Origin: Puccinia triticina
Taxonomy: Eukaryota > Basidiomycota > Pucciniomycetes > Pucciniales > Pucciniaceae
Direction: 5' to 3'
Assembly (NCBI RefSeq): GCF_026914185.1
Contig: NC_070558.1
Location: 6,147,501-6,211,500 of the forward strand
Length of the DNA: 64,000 bases
Under the pieces are notes generated by a model that did no database searches, was not told the origin of the DNA, and was given only the letters and a program-made list of their open reading frames with translations. Both the position numbers and the translations under genes were made by a program. Positions 46,353-57,168 of the stretch are shown piece by piece. How positions within the stretch are numbered: position 1 is the stretch's first letter; each line of letters opens with the position of its first letter.

Positions 46353-46906
46353 TGTCAGGGCGCGTCTCTTCAGTGACAGCGCTCTGAATGAGAATCACGG
46401 CTAAGGCCGGTAGACACAACGGTACAGTCGGAGCTGAGCTCTGGATCTACTCCGCTGAATGAGCCGGAGGATAAATACCACGCCTCTTATCTAGAGGGGC
46501 AGGTTGAACACAGCAACCGAAGTCTAATGACTCCTACGCAAAGGTCGAGCGGATGAGATAAAAGGAGGAAGCTCAAACTTACCGGGTCTAGGCGAGGTCG
46601 AGCTGTAAAGGAAAAAGAAAGTTAGTTAGAGAAAAGAATCCAGAAAAAGCCCCGGTTGTAGTGCTCGAAGGTATCGAAGGCTACAAGGTAGATGGGCTTG
46701 GTAAAATCTGAACTGAGGAATCCTCCGATACGGAGGGTTTCTCTACATATAGTACTACGGATTTGTCGATCCGTAACATGCTTACTTGAAAACAATCACT
46801 CATCTGTTGCGGACTATCTGTTGCTGCACAGTTAGAGTCCGCCTGGCCTGCGCTCAAGCGCGGGTTTGTCAGTTGCTACGCCTGCTGGGTTAGCAGTTAG
46901 CTGACA
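46353..46906 (-). repeat. Gypsy-3 5' LTR
   Basis: 554 bp, partner of 38,940-39,493. Most of the roughly 13 differences seen by eye are transitions. The outer end abuts the TCATA duplication and the KDZ exon. Confidence 0.95.
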
Positions 46907-48738
46907 TCATACCTCAGTATCAAAGCCAGCTACGTTTTGGCACCTCAGTCTTTCATGCCTACGCACATAACTGGCTTTGTCAGTTGGAGTTCCATCCTCT
47001 TTTTAACAAAGGATGGGGTTTGTCGGACGGGGAAGGGCTTGAACGGTTATGGTCTGGTCTATCCCCCCTGGTCAGTCCCTTGAGGTATGCCACCTGCAAT
47101 CGCCGTTTTGGTTCTCTCTCACATAAAACAAAACACCACAACACCCGGGGGATCAAACAGCTCCGTAAGTCTCCTAAAGATGTCAAAATATTGAAAAGAT
47201 TAACCAAAAATGACATGATTGAAAATATTATTTTCAATGTAGCATTCTGGCTCCGCAAAAAGTTCCAAAAGGCCACTCAACGCCGTTACAAAACCCAAGG
47301 AATCCTGAGGAAGCTCCTGGGCAAGCCAAATCCTCATGAACCAGGTGGGCAAAATTTTACGGTTGTGTTCTCCAAGAGGCAGTGGAGGGCGCAACGAGAA
47401 TTTCACGCTAGTCATAGTGAAACAGAGACAGATCGCCAAAAAAAGCTAGTTGCACTTTACAAACGCGAGGCAACAGTCGAGCACATGAGGTATGCTTTTA
47501 AGCATTCCAGATGAATTTTAATTCCTTTCAAATAAACTTGATTTGTTTATTTTTTACGACTTGTTAGGCAACGTTTACAGAGCCCTGAGATCTTCTTCTC
47601 CACTGTTGCTGAGGTTCGGGCCCTTATGGACTCAATTGTTACTGAATCAGATTCTTTGAGTAGCCAGATTGCGCAACTTACCGGCCGGAGTGGGGCAGCC
47701 GCAGACCAAGGCAAGTAGCCCATTCTGATAAATCACATGAATGCACACTCAAAATACACATCCAACAGATCACAAAGAGGAGAAACTACGACTCCTTCTC
47801 TGGGATGCAAAATCAGATCTCTTTGCTCAAGCGGTCCAAATACATGCCGAGCGTCGACCACTACTAGATTCACACATCATGGGATCTCATCTTGGAACAC
47901 ATGGAAAAGAAACTATAGTCAAAGCACTTCAGAACCGACACCCAGCTGTCAAAAAAATCATTGATTCATTCAACGAGCTTTATCAAGAATTCCGCGAGAA
48001 ATACCCCGATCTCCAACAACCAGATGTACACAATCATCCTCTGACATACAAGGTCTTCATCCAATGGGAAATGGACCACGCTTTCTGGAATGATGGCCTG
48101 TACTATCATACTAATGCCCCTTGGTCAATTGACACAGATGTTTGTGAAGGGATCAACTGTATTCTAGTACTTGGACGTATTCAAGAGGAGTTTGAAATGC
48201 TCGCGCAAGAGCTTTCTCGGACAATTGGTTGGGCAAGGCGGAAGTAATCACAAATCAAAGAAACCATAGATTACATAACCAGACGTAAGCTCCTTGTTTT
48301 TCAATTCATTGCTCCTTAATATTGGATACTGAATACATTTCAGCTACAGGAATTGAAGTCATGAAAAGCAATCCAAATGTGACTCCCAATCAATTCGATG
48401 AATTATCATTGGGATTGTTAACAAGACTGGGAAAATTGGAATTGATCTGGGAAGAGTTGAAGTTGAACTTAATTGAGCATGGCGAGTTGATCGAATTGTG
48501 GTCCAATGACATTTCATGGCTGTGGCAGCAATGCCAACCTGATTCTAACAATTCTCAATTTCAAGAGTGGACTAGATTAATTGATCAGGTTAAACGAGAC
48601 CGGCACACTTTTTTTCCCAATGTCTTATCAAATGATCTGGCTTCAAATGATGTGGACAATGATCTTGAAGAGGCTGTATTGGATGTTCTTCAAGATGATG
48701 GAGAAGATGTTCAGGAAGAGTTGATGACAGATGTGTAG
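46907..48738 (+). pseudogene. KDZ transposase, 3' part
   Basis: After Gypsy-3 the exon resumes in frame across the TCATA duplication: QYQSQLRFGTSVFHAYAHNW, then GWGLSDGEGLERLWS with the third catalytic acid (Glu) in DGEG. The frames 46,984-47,514, 47,741-48,247 and 48,322-48,738 continue as the family's C-terminal region (MDHAFWNDGLYYHTNAPWS, GINCILVLGRIQEEFEML, and an acidic tail ending at the stop at 48,736-48,738). Short introns probably lie between them. Order and content match the 5' part, so these are two halves of one gene about 3.7 kb long before the insertion. Confidence 0.9.
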
Positions 48739-49188
48739 CAAACTTGCCAAAGAAATTCACTGCTCCTTCAGCATTAGTCCAGAAATTTTTGTTCATTTCT
48801 TCTGCATTTTGGATAATTGATTTATTTTGATTGGCTTCATTGTTTTTCTCAACTACATTTAAAGTGCGCAAATTTTATTACGTTGGTTTGAGAATTTCAC
48901 AAATAGACCATTTGACACCAATTGAGAATTGCTGAAGGCTGAGTGTTGTAGTAACAGTGCAGGTGCGTTGAGAAAACTTGAGTCACCAAGGTATTTGTTC
49001 TTATGGGGCATACTTCTCCTAGTATAAAATTGTGGACAGATTTTCTTATATTACATTTTACAGTTGTAAGGTTTGAGCATCTCAATAGATTTATCAATAT
49101 TTGTTCATCTCAAATAAGGAAAGATAGATCCAACTGACTCAAAAAATTCAGCGTTGGTTGATATTAATTGAGGAAAAATAACTCCAAG
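48739..49188. other. Region downstream of KDZ without a gene
   Basis: AT-rich sequence between the KDZ stop and the CACTG element. It should contain the KDZ 3' untranslated region and perhaps the transposon's right end. I saw no inverted repeat matching the region before 37,246. Confidence 0.5.
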
Positions 49189-50203
49189 CACTGCAAGAAA
49201 AACTCTAGAAACTGCTTGCAGTTGAGATGCAAGAGCTCAAGGCAAGCTGTGCCCCATGCAAGAATCAAGCACTGGTTGATTCCATGCACATTGTCTAATT
49301 TATGCAAGAGTGAGTCTAAGGTACAAAAAACTAAGTGCAGGAGTTGATACCTGTGCAAATTCCCCTTTCATGTGCACATACCCCTTTCATGTACACATAC
49401 CCCTTTCATGTGCATATATCACTTTTGTATGAATTCACCCCTTTCATAATGTGTACATAGCCCTTTATGTGCACATACCCCTTTCATGTGTGTATATCCC
49501 TTTCATGTGCATGTATCCCTGTCACAATGTGTACATACCCCTTTCATCATGTGTTCATGACCCTTTCATGCTTACATGCCCCCTTTGAGTTTTTTAGATC
49601 CCTTTTAATACCCCTTTTATCATTCAGGTTTACATACCCCTTTGATGTTTACATATCCCTTTCATCATTCAGGTTTACATACCCCTTTGATGTTTACATA
49701 TCCCTTTCATGTGCAAATACCCCTTCTGCACAAACCCCTTTCATGCATAAATACCCCTTTCATGCATAAATACCCCTTTCATGCATAAATACCCCTTTCA
49801 TGCATAAATACCCCTTTCATGCATACATACCCCTTTCATCATGTGTAAATATCCCTCTTATGTGTTAATACACCTCCTCACATTCCCCTTTCATGCATAC
49901 ATAGTTCTTTCATCTGTACATATCCCTTTCATGTGTACATACCCTTTTTATGTTATTCTGGCTGGATTCAATGGTGCTGGATTGTTTGATAAAAGAAAAT
50001 GAAAGGGTGCTCAGGGGGATGCTCATTTGCCTCAGCCTACTGCATGAGCACTACAGCATGTTCAACATTGAGATGCTGAACAAGGTACACACTCAAGTTG
50101 CACCAGCACGGAATTTGGGTGCTTGACTCCAGCTTGAGCTGAAGCTTGGTTGAAGCTTGCTGCATCTCAACTGCAAGCAGTTTCTAGAGTTTTTCTTGCA
50201 GTG
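49189..50203. mobile_element. 1,015-bp non-autonomous DNA transposon, CACTG termini
   Basis: The ends are perfect 43-bp inverted repeats: CACTGCAAGAAAAACTCTAG... at 49,189-49,231 and its reverse complement at 50,161-50,203. An imperfect inverted match continues inward. AAG lies directly outside both ends (49,186-49,188 and 50,204-50,206), a perfect 3-bp target duplication. CACTA/CACTG termini with a 3-bp duplication are the signature of the EnSpm/CACTA superfamily. There is no coding capacity; the middle is a minisatellite. A Plavaka-type transposase, which belongs to the same broad superfamily, lies 9 kb away, but its terminal repeats are not seen, so a link is only possible. Confidence 0.85.
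49362..49945. repeat. Degenerate minisatellite, CATACCCCTTTCATG type
   Basis: More than 30 imperfect units of about 14-20 bp, with the core TACCCCTTTCATG and variable spacers (GTGCA, TGCATAAA, TGTTTA). A stretch near 49,745-49,830 has several identical units with 19-bp period (CATAAATACCCCTTTCATG). It is strongly strand-asymmetric (C and T rich). It fills the interior of the CACTG element and is not open as a gene. Confidence 0.9.
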
Positions 50204-53200
50204 AAGGTAAATTTGGTCAAGAGATCAAGTAATGTTAAATTGGATGAGTTGATCCCAGAATTGTGATGCCCTCAACCAAGCCAATTATCCTGGAAGTTTC
50301 AAGAATTAATTTTAGAAAGAAGTACTATTGTTGATGCAAAAAGAAAACCTGAATTCTGATCTCTTGTCAACAAACTTGAATCAACTTCCATAAAAACCCA
50401 CATCAACCTTTGCTATACATATGTGAATGACAAAAATTGATGCTTTCATGTGAAATTAACATTATCCAAGCATTCAATTTCTGGTGTTCATACACTTATT
50501 CAGATCTTTTATCAACTGAAGATGTTGAATTTAATGAACATAAATTTGAGGTCTGACAAGCTGAAATTAAAAATCAAAACACATCATAAGTAAAGTGTAG
50601 TGCAATAGTCTGCCTTTTACTTCAAAATGAATTCTAAGCACCTGCAACTGTGTCTAAATTATGTTTTTCACTCTGCCAAAGGTTTTCCAGTCATAACCTC
50701 AATGAGTCTGCATTGTGCAACCAATCTCATATATATGAAGAGGAGTTGGAAAATGGAAAATAGCAAAGCCCCAACCAAATTTGTAAAAGCAACATATATA
50801 TAAAGAGGTGTTGCAGAATAGCTATTAGAGACCCAAAATTTTCAAAAGCAGCATCATTCCAGTACTACCTTGACTGGGATCATCTATTTATGATATCTTG
50901 ATTGTCTCAACCCAGAAGCATCCATGGAATAAGCATCCCCCACCTAACCTATATTTCCTGACTCAAAATTAGCTGTGGGCATGCTCCACACTTTTCAATG
51001 AATGGCTACCACTGGGGTACATGCTGGCACATTGCCTATTTTGGTTGCAGCTACGTTCCCCAAGCTTCAATAAGGTCACCCATCACCGGTAAACACAAGT
51101 AAACCCTCTGTGCAGGTGCCACAAGCTTACACAAGCAACCAACAACCGGTCAACCGCAGCAGGTAATTCCGCAACCTTCCACCCACATTTAGAGCATCCA
51201 GGGCCACCACCCTCTCAACCTCGTCATTGAAACTTCTATTTATGTAAACTCGTTCTGTCCAATTCACCTTCCCACACTATCTACAAGAACTTACTAGACG
51301 TGAATCGGCCGCTCCACCTTTAATCAACCACCTCATCAAGACCCGCCCGCGCTCACAAACCGGCACCTATGCTAGCTTGAACAATTGCTATCCAACTGCG
51401 TGCACGTCTCTCTTGAAAACAATCCTCATATTCACACTTCAGCTCCTTATTGGATCAGGTCTTCTTGCCACACCTCTCACACCTGCAAGCAGCACTTCCC
51501 TCAACCAAGATACTAAACTGTTGCTCAAGTTTTTTATCTTCTGTAGTTTGATCTGTTCTCTGCCATTGTGCCAGATCAATCAAATTCCAAGTCTGATTTT
51601 TGGCTATATTGCAATTTGGCGCGGTAGTCTGGCACCTTCTGTACCTGTGAGTGTAAAGCTCAGTTAAGCGCGTTAAATCTTCTATTTCTGACTTCCAATC
51701 CTTGTTTTAGTTCTGAGTATGGACTTGTTTGAAAATCAACGCGTTGGCCCTCGAGACAATCCCAACCCAGGAGCACCTCCGAATTATTCTACACCTGGCT
51801 CTGGTTCTGAATTTTTGGCTCGCCAGAGTGCCCCTCCCTCGTCCCTCTCCACTGAGATATATTTGCCTCACACCAGGGGGGAATGTGTGGCACTCTCCAG
51901 AGAGTGCCAGACCGTAACTTAATCATTCAAATGATCTGATGTCAGCCTGATCTCAGTCCTGGGTTCAGCAGCAAGGAATTACTACCCTCATTCCCAACTC
52001 ATTACCAACTGCAGCAAGCAGGTGATGATGAATTAATCAGTCTGCAAGTCTGAACTCATGTTTGAATCCTACTGAGACAATGTTTACCGTCTCCATCTGC
52101 ATTTTACTTGTAATGTCTCTTGCCCTTCACCTGTTAATCCAGCGCATAAATTCATGGTTTGCTGTCACACATGTTTGCACGTGGAAGCTATTTAGCCAGG
52201 ATGATTAAAAAACAGCAACTGAGCTGGATTGCTGCTGAGTAGACAATTGTGATTGAGACACTGGGGATGGTGACCTTTGACGTTCTTTGGGAGTGTTTTT
52301 GGCAGCTTTATCTACCTCCTGGATCCTAGTTTCCTCTGTGTGCGCAGCATCAGCAACATCTGGAGTAGGAAGTGGACCAGAAGTCAGCCCCTGTTGACAA
52401 CTGCCAAGAAAAATTACAAGGCCAGATCTTTGAAGTCATTCAAATTAGTTACCCATACCTGTTGGGTTGTGGGTTGTGCATTCCCACCCAAATCGACAAA
52501 CTGATGTTTTTTGCCCTAGAGATTGCTGACATAGTGCGTGAGTGAGTCTCATCACTGCTGCATGAACCAGCAGGTCAAACACTGCTCTTTTTGTTGCATG
52601 TGGGCCACTGATCTTTTTGCTCTACCGGGTATTTCATCCATAAAGGCCATTGATGCACTGACTGGTGAGTTAATTGGGTCGTGTGGTGTAGTGACAACTG
52701 ATGCCCAAGCAGAAGGTTTCTCTTGCTTGGTTTGAATGTCCCTGATCCTGCATATTGCAACCCAAGTGTGCTGGCCCTACCAATGAAATTGAGCTGGGTG
52801 TGTAGATGCAAAGCTAGAGTGTTAGATCAGCCAGCGGAGCCAGGCTTGTGAAGTGAGGGCAGCCAAGCCTTTTCAATGCTGTAAGCCAGTTGGGGAGAGT
52901 AGACTTCATCTTGACCATATGTGGCAGTTTCAGGGCAGGTCAAACCCTCTGGTGTCCTCGAAATTTTGTTACTCTTGGGGGAAGCGCCACAGACGTGAGC
53001 TTGCAAGTCAAGATTAGCAAATTTTATCGGTACCAAACAACGCGCATCGACATATATGCATGTTTGGCCCGAGAAAGGTTTGTGAGTACACAACCAAAGA
53101 ACATGCGAGGTACAAAGGCTCGTAGCCGTGTAAGCGACCTGGTTGGAGACGAATTCCACCCACGCAAGAGTCTCTCCACGACAGCAAGAACGACGACACC

Positions 53201-53262
53201 CAGTGCTTTCTAACCCACTCGTCCAACCACAGCTGACACACCCAATCCAAACGTGTGCGCTG
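50204..53262. other. Region with little recognisable sequence; possible LTR
   Basis: A frame at 51,719-51,922 (67 residues, ATG start, MDLFENQRVGPRDNP) is followed at 51,871-51,880 by CACCAGGGGG and then TGTGTGGCACTC, and the segment near 52,165-52,171 ends GTCACACA. This could be the 3' end of an LTR element (purine tract plus LTR of about 290 bp, 51,884-52,171, with TGTG...CACA ends), but no partner LTR is visible. A 9-bp-stem hairpin (TGGCACTCT/AGAGTGCCA) lies at its start. The frame at 51,377-51,667 has two hydrophobic stretches but no ATG start. The last 250 bp resemble the upstream region of the SNF2 pseudogene. Confidence 0.4.
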
Positions 53263-55472
53263 ATGAGCTCCTACTGTCTCAGCCAGTTCATTGCGCCGAT
53301 TTTCTCCTCGTGGTTGCCAGCTGCCAACGAGGTACCGCAGGTGGGCTTCCTACAGCGCGGTCACACCCAAGTCCATGTGTATGGCAGCCGACGGATCATG
53401 ATAGGAGATCTCAGCCCCAGAGCTAGTGAGCAGCTTGGTCCGCTCCTTGGCCCAATATCATCCTGTTCGGCTCCAGTCACGTGTAAGAACTTTTCAGCCG
53501 ACGATCAGAGTCTCATGAAGATACGCGCATTCGTCGTGATCCGACGAGGGGTCCAACCCGAGCTATGGGGCTGCGTGTTCAGCCGTTTCGAACACATTCA
53601 GCATATTCAAACAGCTTTTGCGGCTGCTCACTTGGAGTTGACCCCACTGTGGAACTACAACCCAAGCTTATACTTCGACATCCCGCACTTCGTTTCCGAC
53701 ACAGCTGAAGCCGGGATGACAGCTAACAATGCGGGGGTGGCGACAGCTCTTCGGCAATGCCGTACCGAGCTCAAAGCCCATCAACTGACTGCCCTGGTGT
53801 TCCTCCGAAAGAATGAATCATCCGTTGATCAGAGTTTAGGACTGTGGCATCATCCCGCGAATGCGTGGCTTCGCCGCTTTACTGCTCAAGCCGGGATCAA
53901 CACACCGGACCATCCAACCAAAACCCAGTCCCGCGGCTCTATCCTTGCAGACGACATGGGGTTGGGGAAGACATTGACATCCCTCACGTTCATCTTGGCT
54001 TCTGCGGATTCTGCTGTGCAGTTTCAATGGGAGGATTGGATCACACGCTCTGCAGCTACATTAGTCATTTGCCCCCTGGCAACACTATCTAACTGGGAGC
54101 GTGAGATCAAGATCCATTTTCGGAATGACACAATCACTTACCATGTTTTTCATGGGCCAAGTCGGAAACAGCTTAGTAGGCAAGACCTGCAATCGGCGTT
54201 GGTGGTGCTTACGACTTACGAGATGATTGGGGAGAGTGGGAATAGGCTACATCCAAACCAGCTCACCATTGAATCACTGAATCTGTGCTGGTACAGGATT
54301 GTGGTGGACGAAGCTCAGTGAGTTTTGTGGTCGAGATAACATCCTAAGCTAAGAAAGGACACTCATTTTTGTTGATTCAAGCCTGATGAGGAATCCAGCT
54401 TCAAACCGGACCCTAAATATTCAGCAACTCAAGTTGCGCTTTGTACTATGTCTAACGGGAACACCGGTGCAGAATCGCCTAACTGATCTTCAAAGTTTGA
54501 TCACAACGTTGGAGATTGCGCCTTGGGACAACAAGCTCATCTGGAAGAAATGTCTCATTCCACGAATGAAGGTTGGGGCCCCGGAGGCTATCCAGAGTCT
54601 GAACCAGCTGATGATTTCGGTCTGCCTTAGAAGAACAAAAGATGTTCTCTTGAACCTACCAGAGAAGGTCGAACATGCCGTGGTAGTCCGATGTAGCCCG
54701 CAATGGGAAGAACTATCCAGGGAGTTGCACGCAAGATTCATTGGGGCGTTTGGGAGACTTTGTGCAGCGGGGGAACCGTGGGACCCTGCTGAGTTTTTCC
54801 GCCAATTGACCAGGCTTCGCCAATTCTGCAACCATCCGATCTTTGCACGCTCAGAGATGCCGCTCAAAACAACTTGGCAATGGGAGGATTCTGGCAAGAT
54901 CGTGCACTTGATCAGCAGTCTGCAAGCTTTCTTAAGTGGAGTCCGAGGGATCAATCGACCCAAGGCAGTGGTATTTTCGAGTTACGTAGGATTCTTAGAT
55001 ATGTGAGTTTGAAGTTTTGGTTCCAACTCTGCTGGTGGCGCGTGCTGATTGGTGGTAATTGAAGCATTTGGCAGGCTTTGGGGGAGAATCATATTGCATC
55101 AACTTCACTCACGGGGGACTTGACTGTGCGGCAGCGTGATGACAACCTCGCCCAATTCTGAGATGATAGTAGCTGCCAAGTTCTCTTGGCATCACTACAG
55201 GCAGCCGGAGTAGGAATTGATCTGCGATGTGCGCAGAATGTATATCTTATGGCAAGTTCTCACTGAATTTGGGCGGAAGGCTAAGCTAGCTCATGTGACT
55301 CCTGAAACTCTAGGAACCCAGTTGTAACCCAGCAAATGAAAATCAAGCCACTGATCGCCTTTACCGTTTGGGTCAAACCAAGACAGTTTCGGTCTATTGG
55401 TACTATATACAAGGGAGCCTTGAGATGAACATATATCAAGTACAGAGAAGGAAGGGAGAATTGGCATTGTGA
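53263..55472 (+). pseudogene. SNF2-family helicase, nearly intact copy
   Basis: Four exons fit: 53,263-54,317, 54,382-55,002, 55,065-55,251 and 55,314-55,472. They total 2,022 nt in one frame (673 residues). Motifs: I DDMGLGKT, Ia ATLVICPLATLSNW, II DEAH (created by splicing intron 1), III LTGTPVQN, RRTKDVLLNLP, FCNHP, V GVGIDLRCAQNVYLM, VI ATDRLYRLGQ. The set and spacing fit the Rad5/HLTF-like branch, though I see no RING finger. Introns are 64, 62 and 62 bp; the third is GC-AG (55,252-55,313). The start is chosen because the 31-kb copy aligns from this ATG. One in-frame TGA (55,159-55,161) interrupts it before motif V. The convergent neighbour is ORF-X. Confidence 0.9.
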
Positions 55473-55635
55473 GCAAGTTGCTGAGGTTTTGTGATGTTAC
55501 TCTCCCAGTACTCTGACGTTGTTGGCCCCATAGGCTTAGTGTACCAAATGTAGGGAACGAGGAATATGAATGTGCTCAGCTGCTGATGACAAGCTTGCTA
55601 GGTTGACATGATAGTACTTACGGAAATGTAACCAT

Positions 55636-56750
55636 TCAAGCGATTGTGACCAGATTTGGCCATTCTACAGGATCGAGTGTATTGAGAAGTTCCTTTTGTG
55701 AGTTGGAAAGCGTCTTCAGGTATTCTGGAGAGTAGCAGTTGATGGGTAAGTTGCGAGGCACTTCTTTGAAACTGTGCAATGGGGCGGAGTTGGAAGGCTT
55801 TCTGCGGGACTCAAGAAGGAGCTCGAGGGCATATAGCCGCCCATTGGTATTGGCCTTTTTCTGTGCGTAGATTCTGTCTAACTGTGCGGCAAGCAAGGTG
55901 AATGAATCTGATCGCCACGACAACGGCAATTTGACAAGAGATTTTGAAGGTGTGGACTCGGTCTCAGAGGTTGCTTTGATGTTGTCAAAGACTGATCGGA
56001 GTGTAGGACGGACAGGAAGAGAGGAGAGGGTCTCTTGACGATGTTGCCAAATCTGAAAATGAGTATGTCCCTGTGAGATTAGCACGTGGAGGATATGGAG
56101 CTCAACAGGAGAACAATATCTACCTGCATGCGGATTTTGGATTTGCTTTCGGATTGCTTTTTCTTCAATTGCTTTGCCGGGCAGAATTGGCCTAATCTGA
56201 GGCCCTCTTGCCTGCCGACAAACCATCAATGGAGAAGGCCATGCTGGACAGCGGGGTTACTAGCTTCGACAGGATCCATGAAGAACATTTTAAACGCGCC
56301 TGATTGATAGGCATTCCGCCAATGCTTCAGAATAAATCTGGAAAGCAGCTGGTTCCAAGGGGCGTCCCACGCATGATCCCAGCAGAAGGTATGACCTGGG
56401 AAGTGTGATTTTGAAAGGTCATGAAGGAAGATATTTCTGAAGATCGGGTGGACAGTTTGAGATTTGCCGAGCAGGCCTTCCGCAGGAATAGGATCTATTG
56501 GGTGAATCAGGATTGAATCAGGAAGGTTGGAGCCTACGTGAAAGTTGTGAGCGGAGGGACGGATTCGCCAGAGATCAGAAACAGGTTTCGTAGCCGAAGT
56601 GTTCAAGTCAAGCAGAGTTCTGATGAAGGCAGCCATGCTCCGTGAGCATGGTGACTGGGAATTTGGTATGAAAGTTGAGTAGATAGCGTTGATTTTGGCA
56701 ACACCTCGGGGGGGTTGACCTTTGAGAAGATTGGCATTTGTGGATGACAT
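55636..56750 (-). pseudogene. ORF-X, nearly intact copy, unknown protein
   Basis: Exon 1 is 56,750-56,124 (ATG start) and exon 2 is 56,052-55,636. The intron 56,123-56,053 is GTAGAT...TTTCAG, phase 0. About 347 residues. Conserved in both copies: LPDSI(L)HPIDP, PWNQLLSRFILKHW, WFVG(R/H)QEG, a Lys-rich stretch before the intron, LPLSWRSDSFTLLAAQL, and a C-terminal YLKTLSNSQKELL. I recognise no domain and see no signal peptide or membrane segment. One in-frame TGA (56,226-56,228) lies before WFVG. Its stop is about 160 bp from the SNF2 stop. The conserved pairing suggests a joint function or joint mobility. Confidence 0.75.
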
Positions 56751-56989
56751 GGGGCGTGGGCGATGAGGTGGAATGAATGAGCGGATTGAGGTGGGTGGGG
56801 GCCAGAGGTGATGACCTTAAGTGTTGGTGGGATAGGTGGTGATGGGTTGACAAGACAAAGGACAGTCTTTGCACCTTGCAAGCGGGGACGCGATGGGGTC
56901 CAAACACTCATATAAGACAAGGGGAGTGATAGGACGTGGTTTATTTGGGTTCTGCATGCCGGGAAGGAAGGGGAAGAGGGCATTTGAGA

Positions 56990-57031
56990 AATGTCCATCA
57001 TGATGTTTGGCCGAACATCACGGTGGACATT
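56990..57031. repeat. 42-bp nested palindrome, copy 1
   Basis: The outer arms AATGTCCA and TGGACATT enclose an inner near-palindrome GATGTTTGGCCGAACATC. Copy 2 at 57,127-57,168 has the same length and layout. It lies about 240 bp upstream of the ORF-X ATG. Confidence 0.8.
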
Positions 57032-57126
57032 CCCTGTTGGCTAGACAGTGAGTGTCGGGTAAGCAAGATGGCGGTGTGAGCTCAGGCTCTGGCGAAGGAC
57101 CGGTTTATTAGTGGTCTGGCGAAGCA

Positions 57127-57168
57127 AATGTCCACCGTGATGTTCGGCCGAACATCAGGGTGGACATA
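57127..57168. repeat. 42-bp nested palindrome, copy 2
   Basis: The outer arms AATGTCCA and TGGACATA enclose the perfect 18-bp palindrome GATGTTCGGCCGAACATC. With copy 1 it could form the ends of a 179-bp MITE (56,990-57,168), or both could be dimeric protein-binding sites. No target duplication is clear. Confidence 0.8.

Larger units (their letters stand above)
38940..46906 (-). mobile_element. Gypsy-3: young Ty3/gypsy chromovirus inserted in the KDZ gene
   Basis: The element is 7,967 bp with 554-bp LTRs at 38,940-39,493 and 46,353-46,906, termini TGTCAG...CTGACA, and a perfect 5-bp target duplication TCATA (38,935-38,939 and 46,907-46,911). On the minus strand it encodes Gag with zinc knuckle, protease, RT, RNase H, integrase and a C-terminal chromodomain-like segment. 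By eye the LTRs differ at about 13 of 554 positions. One 985-residue frame covers RT to the end. An 8-bp duplication breaks the junction with the Gag-protease frame, and the RT box reads YIDN. It is the best preserved element in the window. Confidence 0.96.

Noticed and set aside
49362..49945. C-rich repeats considered as an internal telomere tract
   Set aside because: The core TACCCCTTTCATG is longer than a fungal telomere repeat and irregular, and it is enclosed by 43-bp inverted ends with a target duplication.
51377..51667. Secreted or membrane protein with two hydrophobic segments
   Set aside because: The frame begins with TTG, has no ATG, and the hydrophobic stretches come from a T/C-rich region. 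Support is too weak.
55159..56228. TGA recoding (readthrough or selenocysteine) in SNF2 and ORF-X
   Set aside because: The aligned residues in other copies are ordinary, selenocysteine is not expected in such fungi, and simple point mutation explains the stops.
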